A DNA stretch of 64,000 nucleotides from Arthrobacter sp. efr-133-R2A-120. GTDB taxonomy: Bacteria; Actinomycetota; Actinomycetes; Actinomycetales; Micrococcaceae. Shown here in pieces: positions 8,487 through 16,442 of the stretch; within the stretch, counting starts at the first letter, position 1; every line of letters starts with the position of its first letter. The notes under the pieces were generated by a model. The model had not been told where the DNA came from and did not search any database. It saw only the letters and a program-made list of their open reading frames with translations. Both the position numbers and the translations under genes were made by a program. The DNA is taken from positions 1 through 64,000 of the forward strand of contig NZ_JARVRF010000018.1 of the NCBI RefSeq assembly GCF_030209835.1, given 5' to 3'.

Positions 8487-8505
8487 CATCCACCGTTTAC
8501 CCACC
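8487..8505 (+). repeat. Copy of the element-specific 19-bp motif beside attL
   Basis: CATCCACCGTTTACCCACC, 47 bp inside attL. Other copies are at 14379 (one mismatch), 18440 (inverted, identical) and 22875 (three mismatches). The rest of the 8471-8711 gap before the integrase has no convincing gene. The positions near both ends suggest an arm-type site for integrase or Xis. Confidence 0.55.
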
Positions 8506-8711
8506 GGAATCGCTAGGGAGCGCGGTGTTCGCCGCTACCTTCTTGAGTTTTTTCGGCTTGGCTGGCGCCCTGCATTTAGATTTCGACGTCTTGAAGGATG
8601 TCACCTCGTAGAGTCTTCCCACCCCTTGATGTCCCCCAACACGGCCGCGAGGGCCGTAGCCGCCGTCGGAAGAACCTTGCCGATCATCTCCCAATCGAGT
8701 TGTAAATCCAC

Positions 8712-9914
8712 CTAGTCTGCTTTCTCTACGGTCAGTTCACCGAACACTTCCAGAAACACAGTATTGTCGGGGGCCTGATGCGTTTTTTGGACGTAATGCT
8801 TCCTCGTCACGTTCTCGCTCGAGTGCCCGAGCTGCGCCGAAGCAACGGCCATTCCTGATGACGCCTCCAATAAGGTCCCGACCGTCTTTCGGAAGGTGTG
8901 GGGAGTGACCCATTGGAAACCGAGCTCGTCACGCGCTGAGCGCCATTGCTTTCGGAAATTATTCGGGTCCCTAAGCGAACCGACCGCCGACGGGAACACG
9001 ACGTCCCACGGGTTGGCCTCCAGCTGCCCGATTTGCCGTCTCAAGAGCATTTCAATGGCGAAGGCGGGTAGGAAGTACCTTTGGCGGGAATGGGCGCTCT
9101 TAGGGTGGTCCTGGATGGTTAGTCCCTGCTTCGGAATGTAGACGATTGTCCCGTTGACTGTGACGGTCGGCTTAGCGGACTTCAGGTCGATGTCCTTCCA
9201 ACGGACTGCAAGGGCTTCGCCTATCCGGGCGCCGGTGGCGAGCATAATGTCGACGACGTCGAGCATGTCTACGGTGGGGTAGCGACCAGCCTGTTTCTTG
9301 TTGGCCTCCCATTGCCTGAGTCCTGCGCGCAGCGCCCCAACCTCGGCCACGGTCAGGGCGCGGACTTCCTTGTGATTCGTTGGGATGGTTGCCACGTCTC
9401 GAAGGGGGTTTCCATCCAGGGCGCCGTGGCGAGCGGCGAGACCTAGCATTCCGGACAGGACAGTTTTGCATAGCTTTGCCGTAGCGTTTCCGTGCTTGGT
9501 GCGAATGGTCTTGAGGAAGCGGTCCAGGGTGGAGACCGTCGCTTCCCGAATCCTGAGGCCGCCGACGCCGGGGCAGACGTAGTTGTCCAGGATGTCCCTG
9601 TACCTGCGGCGTGTGTTGAGGGCCCGGTCAGCGTCCTCAAATTCAGTCCACCAAATCAGAGCGAGCTTGGTGATCCGAGTATCCGAGGTGATGTCCTCGC
9701 CCGCGGGCATCGCCCTGTCCGTGAGGGCAGCGATTAGGAGCCGTTCAGCCTTGCCGCCCTTGTCTTTTTTTGACGTGGCCGAGGCCCTGGCCTCCACTTT
9801 CCTGGTAACTCCGTCGAAGTCCCGGAAGCGGGCCATGGCTCTCCAAACGCCGGGAGTGACTTCGTCCCGGCTGATCTTCCCCCAGGTTCCGATCTGAAGC
9901 GGCGGCCTAGGCAT
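8712..9914 (-). CDS. int: Tyrosine recombinase (integrase) of the element
   Basis: A 400-aa phage-type integrase. After an N-terminal arm-binding region and a SAM-like core-binding domain (about residues 75-165) the catalytic domain shows Arg230 (ATGARIGEAL), a Lys near 272, His339 and Arg342 (HTFRK), His364 (LGHSS) and the nucleophile Tyr374 (KHYVQ), so the active site is complete. It recombines attP with the tRNA attB and lies about 270 bp from attL, reading toward it. Its ATG at 9914 overlaps the end of the repressor gene by 8 bp, so both are made from one leftward transcript. Confidence 0.95.
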   Translation of the reverse strand: MPRPPLQIGTWGKISRDEVTPGVWRAMARFRDFDGVTRKVEARASATSKKDKGGKAERLLIAALTDRAMPAGEDITSDTRITKLALIWWTEFEDADRALNTRRRYRDILDNYVCPGVGGLRIREATVSTLDRFLKTIRTKHGNATAKLCKTVLSGMLGLAARHGALDGNPLRDVATIPTNHKEVRALTVAEVGALRAGLRQWEANKKQAGRYPTVDMLDVVDIMLATGARIGEALAVRWKDIDLKSAKPTVTVNGTIVYIPKQGLTIQDHPKSAHSRQRYFLPAFAIEMLLRRQIGQLEANPWDVVFPSAVGSLRDPNNFRKQWRSARDELGFQWVTPHTFRKTVGTLLEASSGMAVASAQLGHSSENVTRKHYVQKTHQAPDNTVFLEVFGELTVEKAD

Positions 9915-10395
9915 CGGGGGCGTCCTCTACGTCGTCGTCGGTGTCCTTGAGCTCCAGCAGGTAGGTTGCATGTCCCGTGATGTCCTCCAGTTTCTTCAAA
10001 TCCTCCCTAAGGGTCGCCGTAAGGGCCGGCAGTCCTGTGAGTGTCAGCCGAAGCTTGGAGTAGACCCTGCGGAGCCGCTCATCGTCGACGCCGCTCGCGT
10101 CTAGCTTGGCTGCGAAGTCTGGCGCGAAGGTGAATGCGTCGCTAATGCGGATGGATGAGGAGTCTTGAGGTTCAAAGAGGTACTGCACGCGGCAGCCGAG
10201 GACGTTCGCGAGAACGAGGAGTTCGGCGGCGATGAATTGGCGCTTTCCCCGCTCGGCGGCTGACACGGTCTGCGGTACCCATTTGCTGCCGAGAAGCCCT
10301 CCAACCTCTTCGCCAAGTTCCACCTGGGACATTCCGCGTTGTTCCCGGAGTCGTTTCACGTTTTCGCCCACGACCTGCTCGATTGTCTTTGCCAC
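9907..10395 (-). CDS. XRE-family repressor of the element
   Basis: A 162-aa protein with an N-terminal helix-turn-helix of the XRE/Cro-CI class at about residues 8-62 (VKRLREQRGMSQVELGEEV and TVSAAERGKRQF). The C-terminal half is helical and acidic, ending DTDDDVEDAPDA, and probably mediates oligomerisation. GTG start preceded by AGGAGAACC. It is divergent from the excisionase-like gene at 10545 across a 149-bp control region, the standard lysogeny-switch layout, and co-transcribed with the integrase. No LexA-type peptidase domain is visible, so induction by self-cleavage is unlikely. Confidence 0.85.
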   Translation of the reverse strand: MAKTIEQVVGENVKRLREQRGMSQVELGEEVGGLLGSKWVPQTVSAAERGKRQFIAAELLVLANVLGCRVQYLFEPQDSSSIRISDAFTFAPDFAAKLDASGVDDERLRRVYSKLRLTLTGLPALTATLREDLKKLEDITGHATYLLELKDTDDDVEDAPDA

Positions 10396-10544
10396 GGTTC
10401 TCCTAGGGATCGATTAGTCAATCTGTAGCTTTACTAAGTATCGAGCAAAAGATGAGGCTTGACAAGCAGCGAAAAAGCCGGGAAGCTAAAGCCACAAGTT
10501 GATTTACCAGCGCAAACAAGCTGGACAGTTATCTAGGAGGCGTC
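10396..10544. promoter_or_regulatory. Divergent control region between repressor and early genes
   Basis: 149 bp, clearly more AT-rich than its surroundings. It includes a TTGACA hexamer at 10459-10464 that could be the -35 of the rightward early promoter, and GATTAGTCAATC at 10412-10423, which has GATT/AATC arms and could be an operator half. A strong AGGAGG ribosome site lies just before the GTG at 10545. Exact promoters are not resolved. Confidence 0.5.
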
Positions 10545-10760
10545 GTGAACTCAGCGAAAGTACAGGCAGACCGCCCGACCGAATGGCTTTCTCCGGCTCA
10601 GTTGGCTGACGAGCTGCAGATCCCGCTGGCCACCATCTACATCTGGAGGTCCCGCCACAAGGGACCCCGCGGCCACAAGATCGGCACACACGTAAGGTAC
10701 TCCCGCGCAGACGTCGCAGCATGGCTGGAGACCCTCGCGGATCCCAAGGATGCGGCATGA
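10545..10760 (+). CDS. Excisionase-like helix-turn-helix protein
   Basis: A 71-aa protein with a MerR/HTH_17-type winged helix: WLSPAQLADELQIPLATIYIWRSRHKGPRGHKIGTHVRYSRADVAAWLE. The order (helix-turn-helix, then a wing with G-x-H-V-R-Y, then AAWLE) is that of AlpA/Xis-type proteins which direct excision. GTG start with AGGAGG upstream. First gene of the rightward early operon, opposite the repressor, which supports an Xis or early-regulator role. A second HTH of this type lies at the other end of the element (22616-22816). Confidence 0.8.
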   Translation: MNSAKVQADRPTEWLSPAQLADELQIPLATIYIWRSRHKGPRGHKIGTHVRYSRADVAAWLETLADPKDAA

Positions 10761-11101
10761 CTCGCCCCTTGCCGTTCGAAAACTTGTCTTGGCGGGAGGA
10801 AGCCGAAGCCGCACTTGCCGCGGAGGCCGCAAGTGGCCGTTTGTTCGACGCCTACGACCTTCAAGAACGCCACGGACTGACAAGCCCGTCAGGGCCGAAT
10901 GAATGGGGACCTCTCTTTTCGCACGCCGCTGCACGGGGGCTCATCACGTCAGTTGGATTCCATCAGTCCCGCAGACCGAGCCGGTCAGGAGGCATCTGCC
11001 GGATCTGGCAGGGCACCGGGCCAACCCAAAAGAAAAGCGGTTCGGGAGACATCCGCCAAGACACAGCCCGAACCGCCAACAACAACCCATCCCAAAACTA
11101 G
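10757..11101 (+). CDS. Small phage-type early protein, 114 aa
   Basis: Starts at an ATG overlapping the previous stop codon (ATGA). The conserved-looking core LFDAYDLQERHGLTSPSGPNEWGPLFSHAAARGLITSVGFHQSRRPSRSGGICRIWQGT resembles a small protein often found in actinobacterial phage and integrated-element early operons, which reads like a degenerate winged helix. The C-terminus is polar and probably disordered. No function is known to me. Position between the Xis-like gene and the replication initiator suggests a DNA-metabolism or accessory early role. Confidence 0.7.
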   Translation: MTRPLPFENLSWREEAEAALAAEAASGRLFDAYDLQERHGLTSPSGPNEWGPLFSHAAARGLITSVGFHQSRRPSRSGGICRIWQGTGPTQKKSGSGDIRQDTARTANNNPSQN

Positions 11102-11117
11102 AGCTAGGACAGCCGTC

Positions 11118-11618
11118 ATGCATCACCATACCCACACCCCGTCCAATGCTGCTACCGAATCCCGAAATCAGGCGCCAGATTCCCTGCGCTACTTCGGAAT
11201 TGCGACGGTCTGCAGCGACCATGCAAACCACGACCATGCCCTTCCTGAGCATGTCGAGTGGCTTACGGACGTTGTCTCACTGACAACCAATCGTAGTGTC
11301 CGGGTCACTCAGGAAGAGGCAGGCTTGGTCCGCTGGTTCGGTGTCCTGAACTACCACATGGACAACGAGCGGATTCATATCAGCGCCGCTGAAGATGCAA
11401 CTGACGAGGAGTTGGACTGCCTCGTGCAGACAGCCCTCACTCCCTGGGATGACTTCCGACCGGAGCGCTGGCCGGCCCACCCATGCGTACCTGGGCGGAA
11501 GCGGATCGCCGTGTGCCGCTACATTGACGATGCCTACGTGGACGAGACCATCGCGGCCATGACCGTCCAAGGATTGTCCCTCGAGCTTCATGACTGTGCC
11601 ACAGAGCGCACCGCGTGA
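11118..11618 (+). CDS. Hypothetical element protein, 166 aa
   Basis: Chosen start is the ATG at 11118 (MHHHTHTPS), since the longer frame begins inside the previous gene. Acidic, with no membrane segment. It has the segment VEWLTDVVSLTTNRSVRVTQEEAGLVRWFGVLNYHMDNERIHISAAEDATDEELDCLV and a C-terminal block with two regularly placed Cys/His (AHPCVPGRKRIAVCRYIDDAYV). I do not recognise a family. It stands alone before the initiator gene, with an 80-bp gap. Confidence 0.6.
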   Translation: MHHHTHTPSNAATESRNQAPDSLRYFGIATVCSDHANHDHALPEHVEWLTDVVSLTTNRSVRVTQEEAGLVRWFGVLNYHMDNERIHISAAEDATDEELDCLVQTALTPWDDFRPERWPAHPCVPGRKRIAVCRYIDDAYVDETIAAMTVQGLSLELHDCATERTA

Positions 11619-11698
11619 TCCGTTCCCACCGAATCCCTTGTGGATGGACAGGATTTAGCCGATCCACCATCTAAAACCTTGAACGGAGGCACCGAGCA

Positions 11699-12610
11699 TT
11701 GGGTGCACAAAACGTCAGCAAAGCGTTCACGTTGTGGCGTTCACTGACTGACCAGCCGTTTCGGGCGCTCACCTACATGGCTCTCGTCAGCATGGATAGC
11801 GACGACCCTCCCACTTACTGGGGCGGCAGGGAAGCCTTGGCCCACGCCCTGGGGCACACCTTGCCCCCTGCAGACGCACCGGACCCGGTGGCCGCAGAGC
11901 AATCCCGGGAAAAGGCATACAGGGCCGTAAAGAGGGCTCTGAAGTCCCTTCATCAGGCAGGTGCTGTCAAGACCGTCACGCCTGCGTCATTTCGACGGCA
12001 CGCCGTCTACGAAATCATGCTCCAAACGGGCGCGGAGGGCTCCGCTAAGGGTACCGAAAAAGCGACCCCTAAAGGTACTGCTGAAAGGCCCCCTAAAGGT
12101 ACCGATGAATCGCCCATAGGGTACGAAAAAAGCGATCAAAGGGTACGGGTCAGAGGCCCCCATAGGAGTACTAGGAACAAGGAGGAACAATCCTTAGACG
12201 ACTCAACCGTCAGGCCGAGAGAGCTCATCGACCAGACCGCTCTGACCCGACCGGAGATCACGGAGCTCTGCGACAAACTCGCAGACCTCATTCAAGGAAA
12301 TGGATCCAAGCGCCCAGCCATCACGAAGGCTTGGCTCACTAGTGCACGGCTTCTCATCGAGAACGACAAACGAGAACTCCGAGAAGCGCACCATGTCATC
12401 GAATGGTGTCAGCAAGACTCCTTCTGGAAATCCAACATCCTCTCCATGCCCAAGCTCAGGGAAAAGTACGACCAACTCAGGCTCAAAGCCGGAACAGCCA
12501 ACCATGCGGCCACACAGGGACCGTGGGATCCGAACTTCCATACCCTGTCGCACGTCCCGCCCCAATACGCCTGGGCCAACCAGCCCAAGAACCAGGAGTC
12601 CACACAATGA
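11699..12610 (+). CDS. Replication initiator (winged-helix, DnaD/lambda-O-like organisation)
   Basis: A 303-aa protein from TTG at 11699 with GGAGG upstream. Residues 1-110 form a winged-helix region (KAFTLWRSLTDQPFRALTYMAL, then REKAYRAVKRALKSLHQAGAV). The middle (about 115-160) is low-complexity, with repeated KGTE/KGTA/KGTD units. The C-terminal part (LTRPEITELCDKLADLIQ to FWKSNILSMPKLREKYDQLRLK) resembles the helicase-loader-binding domain of phage initiators, whose FWxxNILS-x-x-KLR end is typical. The repeated protein units are produced by DNA iterons inside the gene, as lambda O carries ori. Most likely it starts replication of the excised element, recruiting the host helicase. Confidence 0.75.
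   Translation: MGAQNVSKAFTLWRSLTDQPFRALTYMALVSMDSDDPPTYWGGREALAHALGHTLPPADAPDPVAAEQSREKAYRAVKRALKSLHQAGAVKTVTPASFRRHAVYEIMLQTGAEGSAKGTEKATPKGTAERPPKGTDESPIGYEKSDQRVRVRGPHRSTRNKEEQSLDDSTVRPRELIDQTALTRPEITELCDKLADLIQGNGSKRPAITKAWLTSARLLIENDKRELREAHHVIEWCQQDSFWKSNILSMPKLREKYDQLRLKAGTANHAATQGPWDPNFHTLSHVPPQYAWANQPKNQESTQ
12044..12175 (+). repeat. Iteron array, candidate replication origin inside the initiator gene
   Basis: The core GGTAC recurs at 12050, 12074, 12098, 12120 and 12142 with a variant GAGTAC near 12167, so spacing is 24, 24, 22, 22 and about 25 bp. The fuller unit is CTAAAGGTACcGa. The even phasing, about two helical turns, and location in the disordered middle of an initiator gene are what a lambda-type ori looks like. 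Base composition drops locally and a purine-rich stretch follows. Confidence 0.7.
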
Positions 12611-12963
12611 ACGCCCAACATGCCGAACCCACCTACTTCACCGTCATCGGCACAGACAACGCCCCCGCACAAGCAACCGACCCCCACTACGAATACGCAG
12701 GGCACCTCGCGGCCGACATCACCGCCGCATCCAAAGACGTCGAACAAACAAAAGCCATCATCTGGAACCGGGTGAAAGCCATGGCCGACCACGGGATCGA
12801 CGCGCCCAACATCATCGGCACACTCTCAGCAGCCCTCGCAATCTTCGCCATCGAAATATTCAACCCAGCCGTCGACATCCTGGAAGAACTCAACCCCCGC
12901 TTCGACTACCGCAAAGCCGTCAGCCGGGCCACCACCCCGGACCGCACGAAGGAGACCAACTGA
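12607..12963 (+). CDS. Hypothetical element protein, 118 aa
   Basis: Its ATG overlaps the initiator stop codon (ATGA) and its own stop overlaps the next start, so translation is coupled through three genes. Residues YEYAGHLAADITAASKDVEQTKAIIWNRVKAMADHGIDAPNIIGTLSAALAIFAIEIFNPAVDILEELN suggest two or three helices, one fairly hydrophobic. No recognised domain. Its coupling to the initiator suggests a role in replication of the element. Confidence 0.6.
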   Translation: MNAQHAEPTYFTVIGTDNAPAQATDPHYEYAGHLAADITAASKDVEQTKAIIWNRVKAMADHGIDAPNIIGTLSAALAIFAIEIFNPAVDILEELNPRFDYRKAVSRATTPDRTKETN

Positions 12964-13253
12964 TGCCCAGGCCCACGCTGCGTCAATTCCTCGCGTCCCG
13001 CGTCAACAAAGGCCCCGGCGTGATCACCCACACCGAACTGCGCGAAGTCCTCGCCGCCAACCCGGACCCGAGCCTGTACGACGCGCTGGAGCACCTCGCG
13101 GGATGGCTTGACGCAGCATCGAGCCCAGACGAACCCCTGAGCGCCGTAACAGGCAAAGTCTCCGCCTCTGTCCTCGCCCGGCGCATCCGCGAGATTCTGG
13201 TCGGACACCCGGAGCGCCATGCGCAGCCCATGGAAGACTGGCGGAAGGGCTGA
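12963..13253 (+). CDS. Hypothetical element protein, 96 aa
   Basis: Starts at the ATG in TGATG, coupled to the upstream gene. The sequence MPRPTLRQFLASRVNKGPGVITHTELREVLAANPDPSLYDALEHLAGWLDAAS is mixed alpha-helical, ending in a basic C-terminus (RRIREILVGHPERHAQ). No motif that I recognise. Small genes of this kind commonly precede the packaging region of actinophages, but no packaging gene follows here. Confidence 0.6.
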   Translation: MPRPTLRQFLASRVNKGPGVITHTELREVLAANPDPSLYDALEHLAGWLDAASSPDEPLSAVTGKVSASVLARRIREILVGHPERHAQPMEDWRKG

Positions 13254-13257
13254 CCTC

Positions 13258-13854
13258 ATGGACGACTCGAGGCGATGCCGCGCCACTTCAAAACAGTCCG
13301 GAAACCGATGCAGGAAGCCGGCCATCATTGGCGGCACGGTATGCAAGATCCACGGTGGCGGAAGCCTCGCGGTAAAGGCTGCGGCGGCCCGCAGGGCTCA
13401 GGAAGACGAGGCTCGACGTCAGCTGGCTACGTTGGGCCAGCCGGAGGCCATTGACCCGGCTGAGGCGCTTCTGCAGCTGATCGGGTGGAAATACGGGGAG
13501 GTGAAATGGCTGCGCGCTCGTGTGCAGGATCTCCCTGATGGCGATCTGACCTGGGGTTTGGCGCAGACAGATGTCGGGCTCGGGCCTGAGGGGCCGATCG
13601 ATAAGGTCACAGAGAAGTCGTCACCGTCAGTGTGGTGGGTTCTCTTACGGGAAGCTGAGGACCAACTGGCCGACTACGCCGCGAGGGCGTTACGGGCCGG
13701 CGTGGATGAGCGAAAGGTGCGCATGGCTGAGCATCAAGGCCTCATGGTTCACGCAGTGATGATGGCGGTCTTCAATCGTCTGGCGTTGACCCCTGAGCAG
13801 TGGGTGATGGCGAGAGCCGCGGCCCCGGAAGAGTTGAGGAGGCTCGCGGGTTGA
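13258..13854 (+). CDS. Phage-type Cys/His-rich protein with HGGG motif, 198 aa
   Basis: The N-terminus carries C-x7-C-x10-C-x2-H (CRATSKQSGNRC, then CKIHGGG), a likely small zinc-binding finger, followed by an Ala/Arg-rich helix KAAAARRAQEDEARRQ. The rest is helical with a Trp-rich middle. Proteins with this CR..GKRC...HGGG N-terminus are common in actinobacterial phages and prophages, usually just upstream of terminase genes, with no proven function. Here no terminase follows, which fits loss or absence of a packaging module. Start ATG at 13258 chosen over an in-frame start inside the previous gene. Confidence 0.7.
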   Translation: MDDSRRCRATSKQSGNRCRKPAIIGGTVCKIHGGGSLAVKAAAARRAQEDEARRQLATLGQPEAIDPAEALLQLIGWKYGEVKWLRARVQDLPDGDLTWGLAQTDVGLGPEGPIDKVTEKSSPSVWWVLLREAEDQLADYAARALRAGVDERKVRMAEHQGLMVHAVMMAVFNRLALTPEQWVMARAAAPEELRRLAG

Positions 13855-14294
13855 GCGGGTACAGCCCGCGCCGGCCAATGTTGGGCGCATTCATCAATGG
13901 CCCCAGTGCGCAAATCTTGACGGCGATGCTCAAACGTGAGGAGGTGGTCCGGCGCTCGCAGGGTCTGCCCCCGGATCTGAGAAGCAAGCTCCTGGATGAT
14001 TGGGACGCCATGGCGGAAGCTGCCAGGGTTTACCGCGAGCGGTGCGAGGAGCACCGCGGCGAATGGCCGGCGGAGCGTCCGGCCGTGAGTGATCCTGGGC
14101 CGGATGGTGTCCACGCGGTGCTCTGGCCCGTGAGGATGGTGGCTATGGTGATTGGCCGGACTGAGAGCCGAGTCCGGCAGATGCTTCGCTGGGGTGATCT
14201 CGAAGGTGTCAAGGTTGATGGCCGGTGGATGGTCAGTGAGGACAGCGTGGGTGACTACGGGATGAAGCAGCTTCTCGCCCGTCAAGCGGCCTGA
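13851..14294 (+). CDS. HTH-containing element protein, 147 aa
   Basis: Starts at TTG 13851 overlapping the previous stop, with GAGGAGG eleven bases before. The C-terminal third reads VRMVAMVIGRTESRVRQMLRWGDLEGVKVDGRWMVSEDSV, an HTH_17-like DNA-binding segment (helix-turn-helix plus a wing with VDGRWMV). The N-terminal part is helical (ILTAMLKREEVVRRSQGLPPDLRSKLLDDWDAMAEAARVYRERCEEH). It may be a terminase-small-subunit-like or regulatory DNA binder. Last gene of the early block, before the 14.3-kb palindrome region. Confidence 0.6.
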   Translation: MSGYSPRRPMLGAFINGPSAQILTAMLKREEVVRRSQGLPPDLRSKLLDDWDAMAEAARVYRERCEEHRGEWPAERPAVSDPGPDGVHAVLWPVRMVAMVIGRTESRVRQMLRWGDLEGVKVDGRWMVSEDSVGDYGMKQLLARQAA

Positions 14295-14378
14295 TAAGAG
14301 GCCATTCGCGGGCCGCGAGCCGCAGGAATCGCTAGATCGTAAGGAATGGGACGTCCTAAACAGGGCGTCCCATTCTTG

Positions 14379-14436
14379 CATCCACCGATTACCCACCCAC
14401 TATCGGCGGTGTTTCCGCTTACGGAAACGCGGAAAC
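14379..14436. promoter_or_regulatory. Conserved 19-bp motif plus palindrome upstream of the second gene block
   Basis: In the 289-bp gap 14295-14583, CATCCACCGATTACCCACC at 14379-14397 is one of four copies of this motif in the element. It is followed at 14412-14436 by TTTCCGCTTACGGAAA plus a further CGCGGAAAC half-site. The palindrome block recurs with one change at 19060-19084. Nothing else is evident in the gap. Likely a binding site for an element-encoded or helper-encoded regulator. Confidence 0.55.
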
Positions 14437-14583
14437 GATATAGGGACGGGAAGGCTGAGACTGTTCACGGATGGTTCCTCACGGAATCCCCAGCCGGGAA
14501 TCGGTGTCCGGCCCCGCCCGTGGAAGGCGGCGCCGGACACCACCCGTCGGCATACGTTCTTGACAGCCCAAGGAGCACCTGCA

Positions 14584-15165
14584 ATGACCACCAACGATGA
14601 TGTCCTGGCCGCCCTACGCGGTGAGCGCCCGACTGAGCGAGCAGCGCGTGAAAGCGTTCACCGGGCGTTCACAGGTGAACTTGTCGGCGACCTTGAGCGC
14701 CACACAAATGAATCGGTGGCACGGGCATTCGGCCGCGAACCTGAGCGTCAGGTGACCGAGAACGAATTGCCCGTCCAGACGCGAGACTTCAGCGCCGTCG
14801 CGGTTTGGGCGGCAAGGGAAGCGGCCGCCACCGCGACCCGCGCACTGAGCCAGGCCATCATGCGGGCGGACGGAAGCAAAGGTATCTACGCCGCTGAGGC
14901 GGAGGCTCAGGCAATCGCGGAAGAATCGTACGCCCTGGCGGCCAGGCGCAGCCCCTATGAGGACGTCCGGCAGGAGTCTGTGGCACGGACCCTGACGAAG
15001 CTTGCAGACACCTGTGAACGCCGTGCGCAGAAGAGTGCCAGACCACCCGTCAGGGCAGCCCGCATAGTGGCCCCTCGACAGCACCAGGAGTCACTCAGTC
15101 AGCTCGAGCGCGTAGAGACGAAATCCGGCGTCGACGGCGCACCCATCATTTCCTACCGCAAGTAG
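14584..15165 (+). CDS. Hypothetical element protein, 193 aa
   Basis: ATG at 14584 with AAGGAG well placed upstream. It is highly charged and alanine-rich, mostly predicted helix (AVWAAREAAATATRALSQAIM; AEAEAQAIAEESYALAARR), with a basic C-terminus (ARPPVRAARIVAPRQHQE). No membrane segment and no recognised family. It heads a second rightward block that lies after the palindrome at 14412. A scaffold-like or DNA-associated role is possible, but there is no direct evidence. Confidence 0.6.
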   Translation: MTTNDDVLAALRGERPTERAARESVHRAFTGELVGDLERHTNESVARAFGREPERQVTENELPVQTRDFSAVAVWAAREAAATATRALSQAIMRADGSKGIYAAEAEAQAIAEESYALAARRSPYEDVRQESVARTLTKLADTCERRAQKSARPPVRAARIVAPRQHQESLSQLERVETKSGVDGAPIISYRK

Positions 15166-15197
15166 CGCCCCCAACTTCCCCAAGGAGCAAGCAGAAC

Positions 15198-15872
15198 ATG
15201 GCAATCTTCAGCAAGAGCGTAGAAGCAGCGCATACCGCGGTGTCCAAAGCCGAGGACCTTCTCTCGGAATGGGAACGCAAGGCCACCAATGCGCGTGCAG
15301 AGGCCGAACGGCTGGACAGCGAGTCGGGCGCCGCTATCCTCGCCGACGAGTCAGCTGCCGAGAGCATCACGCTCAAAATTCACTCCTGGGAGCGCAAGGC
15401 CCGAGCCTTCGATCAGGCGGCGGAAGAAGCACGCCGGAAGCTCGCAGCGGCTCGTCGTGATGCCCTTGAAGCCGAAGCGCGGGAAGAGGACAAGGAAGGC
15501 TCCGCCGGCCGCAGGAAGGCAGAAGCGCACAGCGCCAAGGTTGCCGCTCTGGTTCACCAGCTCGAGGTGCTCGACGAATGCGATTGGGGCCGTTCCCCGG
15601 CAAAAGACCCAATTACCGGGGAGCTGGTTGGTTCACAGCGAGGACTCGGTTACCGACTGACCGTGGAAGCTGAAAGGCACGAAATACGTGCTGCATCCAT
15701 CCGGTACTTCCTCGCCACCGGCCGGATCCCAGACAGCTACTTCGAGATCAATGAAGTACTGGGCACCACGTTCAATGCCATCGCCCGGATCCTCAACGAG
15801 GGCGACAACATCCCAGCTTCCCTGTACGTGGCCCGCGACGCCGGACTAACCGGCACGGCGGAGCAGGCATGA
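15198..15872 (+). CDS. Coiled-coil element protein, 224 aa
   Basis: ATG at 15198 with AAGGAG upstream. Residues 1-125 are almost continuous charged helix with heptad-like spacing (AVSKAEDLLSEWERKATNARAEAERLDSES; AEEARRKLAAARRDALEAEAREEDKEGSAGRRKAEAHSAKVAALVHQL), so a long coiled coil. The C-terminal part is more globular. Its stop overlaps the start of the next gene. In a phage such a protein could be a scaffold, but no capsid gene is present. Function unknown. Confidence 0.6.
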   Translation: MAIFSKSVEAAHTAVSKAEDLLSEWERKATNARAEAERLDSESGAAILADESAAESITLKIHSWERKARAFDQAAEEARRKLAAARRDALEAEAREEDKEGSAGRRKAEAHSAKVAALVHQLEVLDECDWGRSPAKDPITGELVGSQRGLGYRLTVEAERHEIRAASIRYFLATGRIPDSYFEINEVLGTTFNAIARILNEGDNIPASLYVARDAGLTGTAEQA

Positions 15873-16180
15873 GTGTTCCAAAGCTGGACGAAGTGCTCCA
15901 CGACGCGGCTCTGAAATTGGAGGAGGACGTCGACCAGAATGCTGATCTGAGCGAGAGCGGTAAAGCGTTCCTCTCGGGCATCGCCGGAGCCTGGAAGCTG
16001 TCCTCTGGGACAGAAAGCGGTGGGTTTCCGGTGGATGGCGCTACATCGGGAACAAACTCCCGAACCGGTACCCCTGAAAATCAAGGGTCCACCGGCCATC
16101 GGCCTGAGAACTTTGGCTTAGCAGACAGGAAACCGTTCCCGGGCAATATCAAGGAGGACGGCTACAAAGACCGGGCGTAA
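15869..16180 (+). CDS. Hypothetical element protein, 103 aa
   Basis: ATG overlaps the stop of the coiled-coil gene. The N-terminal 45 residues look folded (VPKLDEVLHDAALKLEEDVDQNADLSESGKAFLSGIAGAWKL); the rest is Gly/Ser/Thr/Asn-rich and probably disordered. No family recognised. It closes this block and is followed, about 100 bp on, by a strong terminator. Confidence 0.5.
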   Translation: MSVPKLDEVLHDAALKLEEDVDQNADLSESGKAFLSGIAGAWKLSSGTESGGFPVDGATSGTNSRTGTPENQGSTGHRPENFGLADRKPFPGNIKEDGYKDRA

Positions 16181-16282
16181 ACGTCACCGGGCGCCGGTCG
16201 TCTCCGGTGCGAGAACACAAGTCGGTACCCGGAACCATGGCACAGGGGTGTTGTCCTTTCCGCCCCGGCCAACGCTCAGAGA

Positions 16283-16326
16283 AGCAATGCCCGCCGTTGT
16301 ATGGTCTCCACGGCGGGCATTGCTTT
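16283..16326. terminator. Strong hairpin terminator before the TA-like cassette
   Basis: Perfect 14-bp inverted repeat AGCAATGCCCGCCG / CGGCGGGCATTGCT with a 14-nt loop, followed by only two T. It separates the coiled-coil block from the cassette at 16443. The gap 16181-16442 holds a smaller CACCGG/CCGGTG repeat and no gene. Confidence 0.65.
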
Positions 16327-16442
16327 GCGAATCGTGGTTCCCATTTTGGGGTCAAGCTTGATCCGTTGCCACGTATTTGCAACTATTAGCGAACTCAGCT
16401 TGGGGTGATAGTGCTCCAAGACTGGGCCAAAGTTGCCACAAT

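Noticed and set aside
8497..8694. 65-codon minus-strand frame between attL and the integrase
   Set aside because: No ribosome site, low-complexity composition, and it overlaps the 19-bp motif at 8487; not supported as a gene.
12044..12175. CRISPR-like repeat array
   Set aside because: Units are only about 12 bp, imperfect, without unique 30-bp spacers, and lie inside a coding frame; an iteron array fits better. No CRISPR array or cas gene was seen anywhere in the window.
13258..14294. Terminase small and large subunit genes expected after the HGGG protein
   Set aside because: No Walker A/B ATPase or nuclease motif of a large terminase is found in any frame downstream; the next genes are small helical proteins.
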